A DNA stretch of 64,000 nucleotides from Methylocystis echinoides (lineage in GTDB: Bacteria > Pseudomonadota > Alphaproteobacteria > Rhizobiales > Beijerinckiaceae), in NCBI RefSeq assembly GCF_040687965.1, contig NZ_CP156084.1:1502501-1566500 (forward strand). The letters run 5' to 3'. The notes beneath the pieces were generated by a model. That model did not search any database. It saw only the letters and a program-made list of their open reading frames with translations, and had not been told where the DNA came from. How positions within the stretch are numbered: position 1 is the first letter of the stretch; each line of letters opens with the position of its first letter. Below, in pieces: positions 20,249 to 28,317 of the stretch. The position numbers were made by a program, and so were the translations under genes.

Positions 20249-20716
20249 TCACGGCGAGGGCGCCGAGAGCCCGTCCTTCTTGCGGCGCTTGCGTTTGGGC
20301 CGGCCGCTCGCCGTGAGATGTTTCCACTCGTGCGGGGCGAGGTCGATCGTCTGCGGTCCGGCGGCGCGGGCGTCGCCGCCACGGCTGCGGAAGCGGGCCA
20401 GCAGGCCGGCGCGGAAGGAAGGCGATTTCAGCGCCAGGCCGGCGATGTCCGAGGCGAAGCCTGGCAGGATCAACAGGAGCGAGGCGAGCGCCTGCAGGAC
20501 GCCGTCGAGCATGGCGCCGTCTGCGCGCAGCCGCCCGCGCTCGCGCCAGACCGTCAGCAGGCGCCTCACGTCGGAGAGGCCGAGCGCGGTCGTGCCGAGA
20601 CCGAGCGCAATCGTGGCGAGAAGCCCCACCGCCCGCAGTACGAACGCGAAGGCGAGAATTTCAAGCGCGAGCCAAAGGCCCAGCGCCAGGCCGATGAGCT
20701 TGGTCCTGTCGTTCAC
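20249..20716 (-). CDS. fxsA: FxsA family membrane protein
   Basis: A small inner-membrane protein; overexpression of FxsA in E. coli relieves exclusion of phage T7, but its normal role is unknown. The GTG at 20716 (VNDRTKLIGLALG) is chosen because the rest of the long upstream reading overlaps the divergent tim44 promoter. The 155-residue product has three to four hydrophobic segments (LALGLWLALEILAFAFV, LLATIALGLG, LASLLLILPGFASD) with the family's LLLILPGFxSDxxGL motif, and a highly basic tail (RPKRKRRKKDG). It is located upstream of secB, 85 bases away, as in related genomes. Confidence 0.85.
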   Translation of the reverse strand: MNDRTKLIGLALGLWLALEILAFAFVLRAVGLLATIALGLGTTALGLSDVRRLLTVWRERGRLRADGAMLDGVLQALASLLLILPGFASDIAGLALKSPSFRAGLLARFRSRGGDARAAGPQTIDLAPHEWKHLTASGRPKRKRRKKDGLSAPSP

Positions 20717-20849
20717 GGCTGGAAGGCTCTCCCGCGGGCTCGCAAGAACGCCTTGCGGCGTAATGCCTGCGGCGATCCGCGCGGCCCTTGATTCGTGACA
20801 CGCGAGCCGCGACATGGTAGCCGAGAAAAGCTCGATCTGGGAGAGATCA

Positions 20850-21536
20850 ATGTCGCCCTCCGGCGAACCCTTCGACCCGTCGCTGATCGTCTTCGCGGCG
20901 CTCGCCATCTTCGTCGTCTGGAAGCTGCGCTCCGTGCTCGGCGTGCGCGTCGACCGCGAGCAGGCTCCGCCCGCCCGGTTCGAGCCGCGGCGCGCTTCGC
21001 TGGGACCGGCCCCGTTGCCCGGCGCGCCGCCGGCCGAGGATATGCCGGCCCTGCGCCCCGACGACCACTGGAGGGGCGTCGCCGAAAAGGAGGACGCGGC
21101 CCCCGGCCTCGACGCCATCGCCGCGGCCGACCCCCGTTTCGACGGCCGCGCCTTTCTCGACGGCGCCCGTCGCGCTTACGAAATCATCGTGACGGCCTTC
21201 GCCAAGGGCGACCGCGACACGCTGCGGCCGCTTCTCTCCAAGGACGTCTTCGACGGTTTCGCCGGCGAGATCGCCCGCCGCGAACAGGCCGGCGAAACCA
21301 TGGAGACGGCCATTGTCGCCATCGACTCGGCCCTCGTCGACGCCGCCCGCGCCGCGCCGCGCTTGAACGAGATCACCGTGCGCTTCGCCGTGCGCCTGAT
21401 GACCATCCGCAAGGACAAGGCGGGCGAGACGATCGACGGCGGCAATACCGTGCCGGTCGAGGAGCTGTGGACCTTCGCGCGCAATCCGCGCGCCTCGGAC
21501 CCGAACTGGAAGCTCGTCGCCACCCGCGCCGTCTGA
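20850..21536 (+). CDS. Tim44/TimA-like domain protein
   Basis: Related to the matrix domain of mitochondrial Tim44; the bacterial role (membrane-associated, near secB) is not settled. ATG 20850 is chosen because a GGGAGAG site lies 5 bases upstream. The 228-residue product has an N-terminal membrane helix (SLIVFAALAIFVVWKL, about residues 10-25), a proline/alanine-rich linker and the Tim44-like domain from about residue 85 (FLDGARRAYEIIVTAFAKGD, LLSKDVFDGF, and a final LWTFARN...WKLVATR). The conserved tim44-mltA-smr operon follows, opposite to fxsA-secB. Confidence 0.88.
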   Translation: MSPSGEPFDPSLIVFAALAIFVVWKLRSVLGVRVDREQAPPARFEPRRASLGPAPLPGAPPAEDMPALRPDDHWRGVAEKEDAAPGLDAIAAADPRFDGRAFLDGARRAYEIIVTAFAKGDRDTLRPLLSKDVFDGFAGEIARREQAGETMETAIVAIDSALVDAARAAPRLNEITVRFAVRLMTIRKDKAGETIDGGNTVPVEELWTFARNPRASDPNWKLVATRAV

Positions 21537-21540
21537 TCCC

Positions 21541-22686
21541 TTGCGCGCGCCGGGGGATTTCGCGCCTCTCTCCTTCGCGGCGATCCCCGGCGCCGGGGCG
21601 GATGATCTCGACGCCGCCCTGTCCGTCTTCCGGCGTTCCGCCGCCCGGCTTCTGGGCGGCGAAGACGCGCAACGACCGGCCTGCGCTCCCTCGCCCGCGC
21701 TGATCGCCGCCGCGCGCGCCGCGCTGACCGATCCAGTCCCGGGCTCGGAATTTTTTTCGCGCTGGTTTACGCCCTTCCGTCTCCCCCACAAAGGCTTCGT
21801 CACGGCCTATTACGAGCCGGAGGTCGACGCGCGGCTCGCGCCCGAGCCGGGCTTTGAGACAGCGGCGCTCTCCCGTCCGCCCGACCTCGTCACGCTCAAC
21901 GCGGCGCCGCTTGTCGCGCCGACGGGCGAGACGCTGACGAGCGGGCGCCGATTGCCGGACGGCAGGCTCGCGCCCTACCCCACGCGGCGCGAAATCGAGG
22001 AGGCGGAGGCGAAGGAGGACGAAGCGATGGCGCGGCTTCATCCTGTGGAGCGCGCGACGCGGGCGTCTCGAAGCGGGGCGCCGATCGCCTATGTGCGAGA
22101 TCCGGTCGAGCTTTTTCTCATCCAGGTGCAGGGCTCGGCGCGCCTGCGCCTCCCCGACGGACGCCGCCTCGCTCTCACCTATGACGGGCGCAACGGCTGG
22201 CCTTACACGTCAGTCGGCCGGCTCATCATCGAGCGGGGGTTGGCGCCGGCGGCGGAGATGTCGCTCGAGCGGCTGAAGGCGACATTGCGGGAGATGGGGG
22301 TCGGGCGCGATCAGCCAGGGCGAAGGCTGATGCAGGAAAATCGATCTTATGTATTCTTCCGCCTCGACGACTCAGACGACCGGCGCCTCGGGCCGATCGG
22401 GGGCGAAGGCGTTCCCTTGACGCCGCTGCGCTCGATCGCCGTGGACCGGTCGCTCTGGAGCTATGGCCTCCCCTTTTGGATCAGCGCGCGGATCCCGTGG
22501 GAAGGCGAAGCGGAGACGGGATTTCAGCGGCTGATGATCGTGCAGGACACGGGATCGGCGATTTTGGGCGCGGCGCGCGCCGATTTGTTTTTCGGCGCCG
22601 GCGACCGCGCGGGCGCGCTCGCCGGCCGCGTGCGTCACGACGCGGATGTCGTCGTCCTGCTCCCGCGCGAGGCGCCGGCGCCATGA
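21541..22686 (+). CDS. mltA: Membrane-bound lytic murein transglycosylase A (MltA)
   Basis: Cleaves the glycan backbone of peptidoglycan with formation of 1,6-anhydromuropeptides. The 381-residue reading starts with TTG four bases after the tim44 stop. The MltA domain shows FVTAYYEPEVDA, the QVQGSARLRL strand, ENRSYVFFR and the 3D-type catalytic segment QDTGSAILGAARADLFFG, whose first Asp is the expected acid/base. No obvious lipobox or signal peptide precedes it, so export is unclear and the true start may differ. Overlaps smr by 4 bases. Confidence 0.9.
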   Translation: MRAPGDFAPLSFAAIPGAGADDLDAALSVFRRSAARLLGGEDAQRPACAPSPALIAAARAALTDPVPGSEFFSRWFTPFRLPHKGFVTAYYEPEVDARLAPEPGFETAALSRPPDLVTLNAAPLVAPTGETLTSGRRLPDGRLAPYPTRREIEEAEAKEDEAMARLHPVERATRASRSGAPIAYVRDPVELFLIQVQGSARLRLPDGRRLALTYDGRNGWPYTSVGRLIIERGLAPAAEMSLERLKATLREMGVGRDQPGRRLMQENRSYVFFRLDDSDDRRLGPIGGEGVPLTPLRSIAVDRSLWSYGLPFWISARIPWEGEAETGFQRLMIVQDTGSAILGAARADLFFGAGDRAGALAGRVRHDADVVVLLPREAPAP

Positions 22687-23246
22687 GCGACAAGCCGCGC
22701 TACATGCGCCGCCTGACCCATGCCGAGGCGGAGTTGTGGACAATCGTCACGGCCAATGTGCGCCCCTTTCACGCCAGGTCTCCCGCGCAAAACGAAGCGC
22801 CGCCCGCGCCTGTCGTTGCGGAATCGCTGCGCGAGGCCGGTCAAAAGCCCGCGCCCGTCGCCCATCTCGACCGCCCGCCCGCCCCCAGGCCCCCGGCGCC
22901 GCTCGTCGAGATCGACCATCGCACCCGGGTAAAAATCAAGCGCGGGCGCCTCGACGTCGACGCGCGGCTGGACCTCCACGGCATGCGCCAGGACGAGGCG
23001 CAGCGCGCGCTCACCGGCTTTCTGCGCCGCGCCCAGGCCGACGGCGCCAAGGTCGCCATCGTCGTGACGGGCAAGGGCCTGTCGCGCGAGGAGGGCGGCG
23101 TGTTGCGCCGGGTCGTGCCGATGTGGCTGCAGGCCCCGCATTTGCGCGACGTCGTCGTCGGCTTTGGCGAAGCGGCGCGCCATCACGGCGGCGAGGGCGC
23201 GCTTTACGTGCAGATCCGCCGCGCCGAGCGAATGCGGCGCCGCTGA
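22683..23246 (+). CDS. Smr domain protein
   Basis: Small MutS-related (Smr) domains act as nucleases on branched or ribosome-bound nucleic acid; the role of this stand-alone type is not established. The ATG overlaps the mltA stop (ATGA). The 187-residue product has a proline-rich, disordered first 90 residues and then the Smr core: LDLHGMRQDEAQRAL (about 98-112), VVTGKGLSREEGG and a final GGEGALYVQIRR. This tim44-mltA-smr run is widely conserved next to the origin in Hyphomicrobiales. Confidence 0.9.
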   Translation: MSDKPRYMRRLTHAEAELWTIVTANVRPFHARSPAQNEAPPAPVVAESLREAGQKPAPVAHLDRPPAPRPPAPLVEIDHRTRVKIKRGRLDVDARLDLHGMRQDEAQRALTGFLRRAQADGAKVAIVVTGKGLSREEGGVLRRVVPMWLQAPHLRDVVVGFGEAARHHGGEGALYVQIRRAERMRRR

Positions 23247-23320
23247 ACTCGCCGAACGTCGCCAGCGTCTTATTCTCTTATGGATCGCAAAAAACGGCGC
23301 GACGGGAGAAGGAGGGCCTG

Positions 23321-24103
23321 ATGTTTACGGGCAAGACGGCGCTGGTCACCGGGTCGACGCGCGGCATCGGCTTCGAGATCGCCCGCGCCTTCGCGGCCAA
23401 AGGCGCCAATGTCGTCGTCAATGGCGCCGGCGATTCCGCTCGCGTCTCGGCCGCTGCATCTGAAATCGCAAAGGAGTTTGGGGTGGAGGCGCTCGCCTGG
23501 CGCGCCGACGTCTCCGACCCTGAAGAGGTCGACGCCATGGTTGCGGCGGCGCGCGAGAAGTTTGGCGTCGTCGACATTCTCGTGGCCAACGCCGGCGTGC
23601 AGCATGTGGCGCCGATAGAAGACTTCCCGCTGCAAGAATGGCGGCGGGTGCTCGACACCAATCTCTCATCCGCTTTTTACGCCTTGCGGGCGGCCTTGCC
23701 GGGAATGAAGGCGCGGCAATGGGGACGCGTCATTTTGATCGCGTCTGCGCACGCCTCGATCGCTTCGCCCTATAAGAGCGCCTATGTCGCCGCCAAACAT
23801 GGCCTCGCCGGCCTCGCCAAGACCGCGGCGCTGGAAGTCGCCAGCCACGGGATCACCGTCAACGCCATCGCGCCGGGCTATGTCTGGACGGAACTCGTCG
23901 AACGCCAGATTCCGGCGACGATGGCGGCGCGCGGCATGACGCGCGAGGAAGTCATCGACAAGGTGCTGCTCGCCGCGCAGCCGACGCGCCGCTTCGTGAC
24001 GCCTCGAGAGGTCGCCGCCTTCGCCGTCTTCCTCGCCTCCGAGGAAGCCCGCGCCATCACCGGCGCCATTTTACCGATGGATGGCGGCTGGACGGCGCAA
24101 TGA
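23321..24103 (+). CDS. 3-hydroxybutyrate dehydrogenase (short-chain dehydrogenase)
   Basis: NAD-dependent oxidation of D-3-hydroxybutyrate to acetoacetate, used when poly-3-hydroxybutyrate is mobilised. ATG 23321 has a strong GAAGGAGGG site; the long reading upstream overlaps smr in another frame and is discarded. The 260-residue length matches the bdhA group exactly. Visible: TGSTRGIGFEIA cofactor loop (about 10-21), NAGVQ, the SAY-x3-K active site (Ser, then YVAAK), PGYVWTELVERQIP (the substrate-loop signature with Gln) and GGWTAQ at the C-terminus. Family and substrate are likely rather than proven. Confidence 0.88.
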   Translation: MFTGKTALVTGSTRGIGFEIARAFAAKGANVVVNGAGDSARVSAAASEIAKEFGVEALAWRADVSDPEEVDAMVAAAREKFGVVDILVANAGVQHVAPIEDFPLQEWRRVLDTNLSSAFYALRAALPGMKARQWGRVILIASAHASIASPYKSAYVAAKHGLAGLAKTAALEVASHGITVNAIAPGYVWTELVERQIPATMAARGMTREEVIDKVLLAAQPTRRFVTPREVAAFAVFLASEEARAITGAILPMDGGWTAQ

Positions 24104-24296
24104 TGAACCGCTCCGAGCAATTTTTTAGGTTTCCGCCCGAGCGCGCCAATCACTGAAAATGCACGACGGCGCCGTTGAGCCCAGCAGCTCGGCGCCGTTG
24201 GCGTTGACGGGGCGACGACTAAACCTTAACCGTATTCTTGGCCGAGCGCTTTCGTCGAGACATTGCCCCTTCGTGAGCCCATTTTGGAAAAAGCCC

Positions 24297-25556
24297 ATGT
24301 CGATGAGCGCGTATCGTAGGAGAATCTTCGTTTCGATAGAGGTTTTCGCAATCCTCATCGTCTCCGCCGGGCTGTGCGAGATCGCATTACATGTCTTGAA
24401 CCTTCCACCCGCCCCGACCGTTGGATGGAAATGGGAGACGAGCCCGTATAAGTCAGACCTTTACGCCAGTAAGAGCGACGTTAACCAATTAGGTTTGCGG
24501 GGGCGCCCTATTAATTACGCCAAGGACGATTTCGTTGTCGTGCTGGTGGGGGATTCTTACGTCGAGGCGGGCTTCCAACCGAAAGAGAGAATGCCCGAGA
24601 GAGTTCTCGAGGATATCTTGAAGACCAAGCATCGACGCGATGACATCAAGGTATTCAGCGTTGCTTCCGCGGGATGGGGACAGGATCAGGAAGTCCTGGC
24701 TCTGAGCGCATATCTCGCAGAGTTCCGGGCCGATCTCGTATTGATGTGGCTGACGCCCATAAACGACTATTGGGAGAACGGGAACATAGACAGAAGCGTG
24801 ACGAAGGTCGCGGGGCGGATCAAACCGACTTTCGACCTGCGCACGGGCGATATCGAGACCCCTTCGTTTCGTTCGAAGTTGTGGCTGCTCCTGGAGGCGC
24901 TGTCGGCGCGCCTTCATTTTGGCCAAGGAGGCACAATAGAGCAGCTTTACTTGGACGATTGGCTCAACCATACGCCTCGGTCGTCTCTTGCGCCGACCTC
25001 GGCGTCCTCGTGTCCGGCGACCGAAGTCGGTCAGCTGGACATCGTGGATTCTTCCTATCCTCAAATCACCGCTGTCACCGGAGAAGACGTCGCGAATGGC
25101 CGCAGCCACTTCTCTCGTTTCATCAGACCTCTCGGCGCACGTGAATTGTATCAAATCGACATCACGCACCGCTTGATTCAAAAAGCCAGGGACGTCGCAA
25201 AACGAAGCGGCGCGCAGTTCAAAGTGCTGAACACCTTCGATGGCGAGCTGGATAAGGCGCTCAAGCGCGTGAGTTGCGTGAGAGACGCGACGTCCGGCGA
25301 CCTGTACAAAACTGATTTTTCGGATATGGCGTTCGATTTCAAGGACGACGCATTTCGGGATGTGGTCCTGCGCGTCAATATATCGGCGGATAAGCCGACA
25401 CTTGTTTCCAGCCGGGATTGGCACTTGAACCACGAAGGAAATCTGGTGGCCATGGGTGCGCTGGCCGACAGGTTGATGTCCGATGGCCTCTTGGAAAGAG
25501 CGGGCGAACGCGCAGCGACCAAGACGAGCAAACGAGGTCCCGACCTTCTCCAGTAA
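24297..25556 (+). CDS. Membrane-anchored SGNH/GDSL-fold hydrolase-like protein, unknown substrate
   Basis: From ATG 24297 the product is about 419 residues (an ATG two codons later is equally possible; no strong ribosome site). One membrane helix near the start (FVSIEVFAILIVSAGLCEIAL, residues about 11-31, shown here as position only) anchors a periplasmic domain. That domain has GDSYVEAGF (nucleophile Ser, block I), a second-block Gly (ASAGWGQDQ) and DWHLNHEGN (catalytic His) near the C-terminus, the pattern of SGNH proteins that O-acylate or deacylate polysaccharides. Base composition is visibly lower in GC than the flanks, suggesting transfer. The neighbours give no pathway. Confidence 0.7.
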   Translation: MSMSAYRRRIFVSIEVFAILIVSAGLCEIALHVLNLPPAPTVGWKWETSPYKSDLYASKSDVNQLGLRGRPINYAKDDFVVVLVGDSYVEAGFQPKERMPERVLEDILKTKHRRDDIKVFSVASAGWGQDQEVLALSAYLAEFRADLVLMWLTPINDYWENGNIDRSVTKVAGRIKPTFDLRTGDIETPSFRSKLWLLLEALSARLHFGQGGTIEQLYLDDWLNHTPRSSLAPTSASSCPATEVGQLDIVDSSYPQITAVTGEDVANGRSHFSRFIRPLGARELYQIDITHRLIQKARDVAKRSGAQFKVLNTFDGELDKALKRVSCVRDATSGDLYKTDFSDMAFDFKDDAFRDVVLRVNISADKPTLVSSRDWHLNHEGNLVAMGALADRLMSDGLLERAGERAATKTSKRGPDLLQ

Positions 25557-25605
25557 TGAGGAGAGGGGTGCGGCCCGACGCGACGGCCGCGCCAAATCCG
25601 GCCCA

Positions 25606-26397
25606 TCAATAGAGAAATCCCACGACGCGCGCGGGCGCGGCGGAGGCGCCCTTGAGGCGCAGCGGGAAGACGGCGACGTCAAAGCCGTGGCTCGGAAGCT
25701 GATCGAGACCGCGCAATTGCTCCATCTGCCAATAGGGCTTGCGCCGGCCGACGAGATGCCCCTGCCAGAAGATCGAGGAATCGTTCGCCTCTTTCGATTT
25801 GCGGATCTGGTGATGAAAGGGCAGGTCCCATCCCCATTGATCGATGCCCATGACGGTGACGCCTCGGTCGATCAGCCATTCTGTCGCCGGCGCGCTCATG
25901 CCGGCGCCTTTCTTCCAATAGTCCTTCGAGCCCTGAAAGGCGTCGCGGCCGGTTTGAATCAAGGCGATGACGCCCGGTTCGAGCGTCGCGCCGCTTTCCT
26001 GCAGACTCGCCGCCATGTCGTCGGCGGTAATCTCTTCGCCGTCGGCCTTGTGCCGCATGTCGAATTTGACGCCGGGGCCGAAACAGAGGTTAAGCGGCAT
26101 TTGATCGATCGCCGCCGCCGCGCCGCCGTCGAGAAGCTCGGGGCCGTAATGCCAGGGCGCGTCGATGTGGGTCGTCGAATGAACGCCCATCTGCGTGATC
26201 GTGTCGTCGGCCCAGCCGGCGAAGCTTTTGGGAAAAAGTCTGAACGGAAGCCCGAGCGCGCGCACGAGCCAGCGCGCTTTCCAATGTTTGTGATGTTTGA
26301 TCTTGACCCGCATGAAAAACGGATCGTTGCAATTATAGGCGATCTCCTTGGAGAGATCGACGATGCGCGCGGGCCGCGCGCGGCTCGTCACTGACAT
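25606..26397 (-). CDS. Cyclase family protein (kynurenine formamidase-like fold)
   Basis: Metal-dependent hydrolase of the cyclase superfamily; known members include kynurenine formamidase and isatin hydrolase. The start at 26397 follows a GAGG site and overlaps the upstream SDR stop by 10 bases; an ATG at 26418 is also in frame. The 263-residue product shows the metal motif as HSTTHIDAPWH (about residues 72-82; consensus HxGTHxDxPxH, so Gly is replaced by Thr) and a GIDQWGWD segment. It is last in a three-gene operon with an SDR and a YheT-type hydrolase, which points to a small-molecule or lipid conversion I cannot identify. Confidence 0.8.
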   Translation of the reverse strand: MSVTSRARPARIVDLSKEIAYNCNDPFFMRVKIKHHKHWKARWLVRALGLPFRLFPKSFAGWADDTITQMGVHSTTHIDAPWHYGPELLDGGAAAAIDQMPLNLCFGPGVKFDMRHKADGEEITADDMAASLQESGATLEPGVIALIQTGRDAFQGSKDYWKKGAGMSAPATEWLIDRGVTVMGIDQWGWDLPFHHQIRKSKEANDSSIFWQGHLVGRRKPYWQMEQLRGLDQLPSHGFDVAVFPLRLKGASAAPARVVGFLY

Positions 26398-27200
26398 AAA
26401 ATTTTCCTCATGATCCATTCGTAGAAAAACTGCGGGGAGACGCGCTTCATCACGAGCAGGAGCCGCTGGCTCGGCATGGCGACGACATAACGCAAGGCGG
26501 GCTCGGGCACGTTTAGAATCCGCGCGACGAGTTCAGCGACCGGCTCCGCTGTCGACGCCTTCGCTTCGAAGGCGCGCCGCTTGCGCAGGAACAGATCGAA
26601 GGCCTTTCCATAGACGCCCTCGCGCGTCGCCTGCGACACGCGCCGCGCCGTATGAATGTCGGTCTTGAAGTCTCCGGGCTCGACAATGACGACCCGCACG
26701 CCGAAGGGCCGCAACTCGAAACGAAGGCTTTCGCTCAACGCCTCCAGCGCCGCCTTGCTCGCGCAGTAATGCGCGGTGAACGGCAGGCCGATCTGTCCGG
26801 CGAGCGAACTCATATTGACGATGACGCCGCGGCTTTCCCGCAACGCCGGCGCCGCCGCCCGGCACAACCGCAGGGCCCCGAAGAAATTGGTTTCAAGAAT
26901 GGCCTTCGCCTCCGCCATGGAGACGTCTTCGACCGCGCCCCGCTGCGAAAACCCGGCGTTGTTGATCAATGCGTCGAGCCTTCCAGCCTTCTCGAGAACC
27001 TGCGCGACCCCTGCTGCGACTGAGGCGTCGTCGTCGACGTCCATCTCCAAACTCTCGACGTTCTCGATTGTCGCATGGGTGCGCGCCGCGCCGAAAACCC
27101 GCCAGCCTTCCGCGGCGAGCCTTTCGGCGCAGAGTCGGCCAATCCCTTTTGAGGCGCCCGTAATCAGCGCGACTCGTTTTGTCTCGATCTCTTGGGTCAC
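26388..27200 (-). CDS. Short-chain dehydrogenase/reductase, substrate unknown
   Basis: GTG 27200 overlaps the stop of the upstream hydrolase (GTGA), which fixes the start. The 270-residue product has TGASKGIGRLCAERL (cofactor loop), DVDDDASV, NNAGFSQRG, the catalytic Ser in NMSSLAGQIG and YCASK with Tyr and Lys. The C-terminal third (VPEPALRYVVAMPSQRLLLVMKRVSPQFFYEWIMRKIL) resembles SDRs of the lipid-active or retinol-dehydrogenase-like group with a hydrophobic, membrane-leaning end. The role is unassigned. Confidence 0.85.
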   Translation of the reverse strand: MTQEIETKRVALITGASKGIGRLCAERLAAEGWRVFGAARTHATIENVESLEMDVDDDASVAAGVAQVLEKAGRLDALINNAGFSQRGAVEDVSMAEAKAILETNFFGALRLCRAAAPALRESRGVIVNMSSLAGQIGLPFTAHYCASKAALEALSESLRFELRPFGVRVVIVEPGDFKTDIHTARRVSQATREGVYGKAFDLFLRKRRAFEAKASTAEPVAELVARILNVPEPALRYVVAMPSQRLLLVMKRVSPQFFYEWIMRKILCQ

Positions 27201-28198
27201 GGCCGTCTCATCCCGAATTTGGCGCGCAGCCAACCCGCGACCACGCGGTCGTGCCACGGAACGGGGTTGCCGGCGCCGTGAAATCCCAAATGCCCGCCGT
27301 GTGGCGAAAGCGCAGTTTCGATGGCCGGCAGGCGCGCCCAGTCGATTGCGTCATAACATGCCTGTGGAATCCAGGGATCGTCCAGGGCGTGAACGATCAG
27401 CGTGGGAAGCCCTATGCCGGCGAGGAAGGCGCCGGCTGAGTTGGTTTCGTAATAGGCTTCTGCGCCGCGATAGCCGAAGAGCGGCGCAACGAAGCGATCG
27501 TCGAATTCGAAAACTGTGCGCGCGCCAGCCACGGCGGCGCGCTGGGCCGTGGTCAACGCCGCGCCGGGCGCGAGCGCCTCGCGCTTCATCGCCGTGAGCA
27601 GGTAGCGGTGGTAGACGATGTTGCGCGGCGCCATCATGCGCGCGCAGGTCGCCGCCAGATCGAGCGGGGTCGATACGACGGCGGCGCCCAGGATGGGCAA
27701 ATCGCCGACGCCCTCGCCCATGAATTTGAGAATGAGATTGCCGCCGAGCGAATGGCCGAGCAGGATCACGCCCCGCCGCAGCAGATCGGCCGGAAGCGCG
27801 CGCAGCGCGGCGGCGAGGTCTTCCGTGCGTCCGGCATGGTAGCGGCCCGTCGACGTCGGGCGCGACGGCCCCGATCCGCGCAGATTGAGCCGAAGCACAG
27901 GCCAGCCGTCGTCGACGAGCCGCCGCGCCGTCGCAATCACATTGACGCTCGCCTCGGAGCCGGTCAGGCCATGCACGAGAACGATGAGCGGCCGTTCCTG
28001 CGCGCCCGCCGGTCGGTCGAGACGCGCCGCCAGACGGTCGCCCTCCGAGACGGGCAATAACAGGCGCTCCGCGCCCGGGGGATTGGCCGGCCTCGGCGCC
28101 AGCATGTTCCGGATCGTCTGCAGATCGGGCCCGAGCCAGGGCGCGCGCTCGCGGAAGCGTGGAATCGAGAAAGGCGCGGCGTCGTCCATTCGGGCCAT
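27197..28198 (-). CDS. YheT-type alpha/beta hydrolase
   Basis: A serine hydrolase of the YheT/ABHD1-3 group, some of which act on lipid esters. The start is uncertain: ATG 28198 and ATG 28189 both lack a clear ribosome site. From 28198 the product is about 333 residues. Visible: the PWLGPDLQTI opening typical of the group (in place of NPHLQTI), VHGLTGSEAS (oxyanion region), the nucleophile elbow GHSLGGN, DDPWIP carrying the acid, and SPHGGHLGF with the catalytic His. It heads the operon with the SDR and the cyclase-like protein and is divergent from the xoxF-like gene. Confidence 0.85.
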   Translation of the reverse strand: MARMDDAAPFSIPRFRERAPWLGPDLQTIRNMLAPRPANPPGAERLLLPVSEGDRLAARLDRPAGAQERPLIVLVHGLTGSEASVNVIATARRLVDDGWPVLRLNLRGSGPSRPTSTGRYHAGRTEDLAAALRALPADLLRRGVILLGHSLGGNLILKFMGEGVGDLPILGAAVVSTPLDLAATCARMMAPRNIVYHRYLLTAMKREALAPGAALTTAQRAAVAGARTVFEFDDRFVAPLFGYRGAEAYYETNSAGAFLAGIGLPTLIVHALDDPWIPQACYDAIDWARLPAIETALSPHGGHLGFHGAGNPVPWHDRVVAGWLRAKFGMRRP

Positions 28199-28317
28199 GG
28201 AGGGGGTAAAAAATAGCCGAGTTCGAGCCATTGCCCCGCTGGGACAAAAGCGCCCGCTTGCATTCCTCTCCATTCCATATTCTTTGAGCCGAGGCGGTGC
28301 AAACGAGAGAGTGCCGA

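Noticed and set aside
22646-23320. A 225-codon extension of the 3-hydroxybutyrate dehydrogenase
   Set aside because: It is the smr gene read in another frame; a strong ribosome site marks ATG 23321 and the 260-residue length fits the family.
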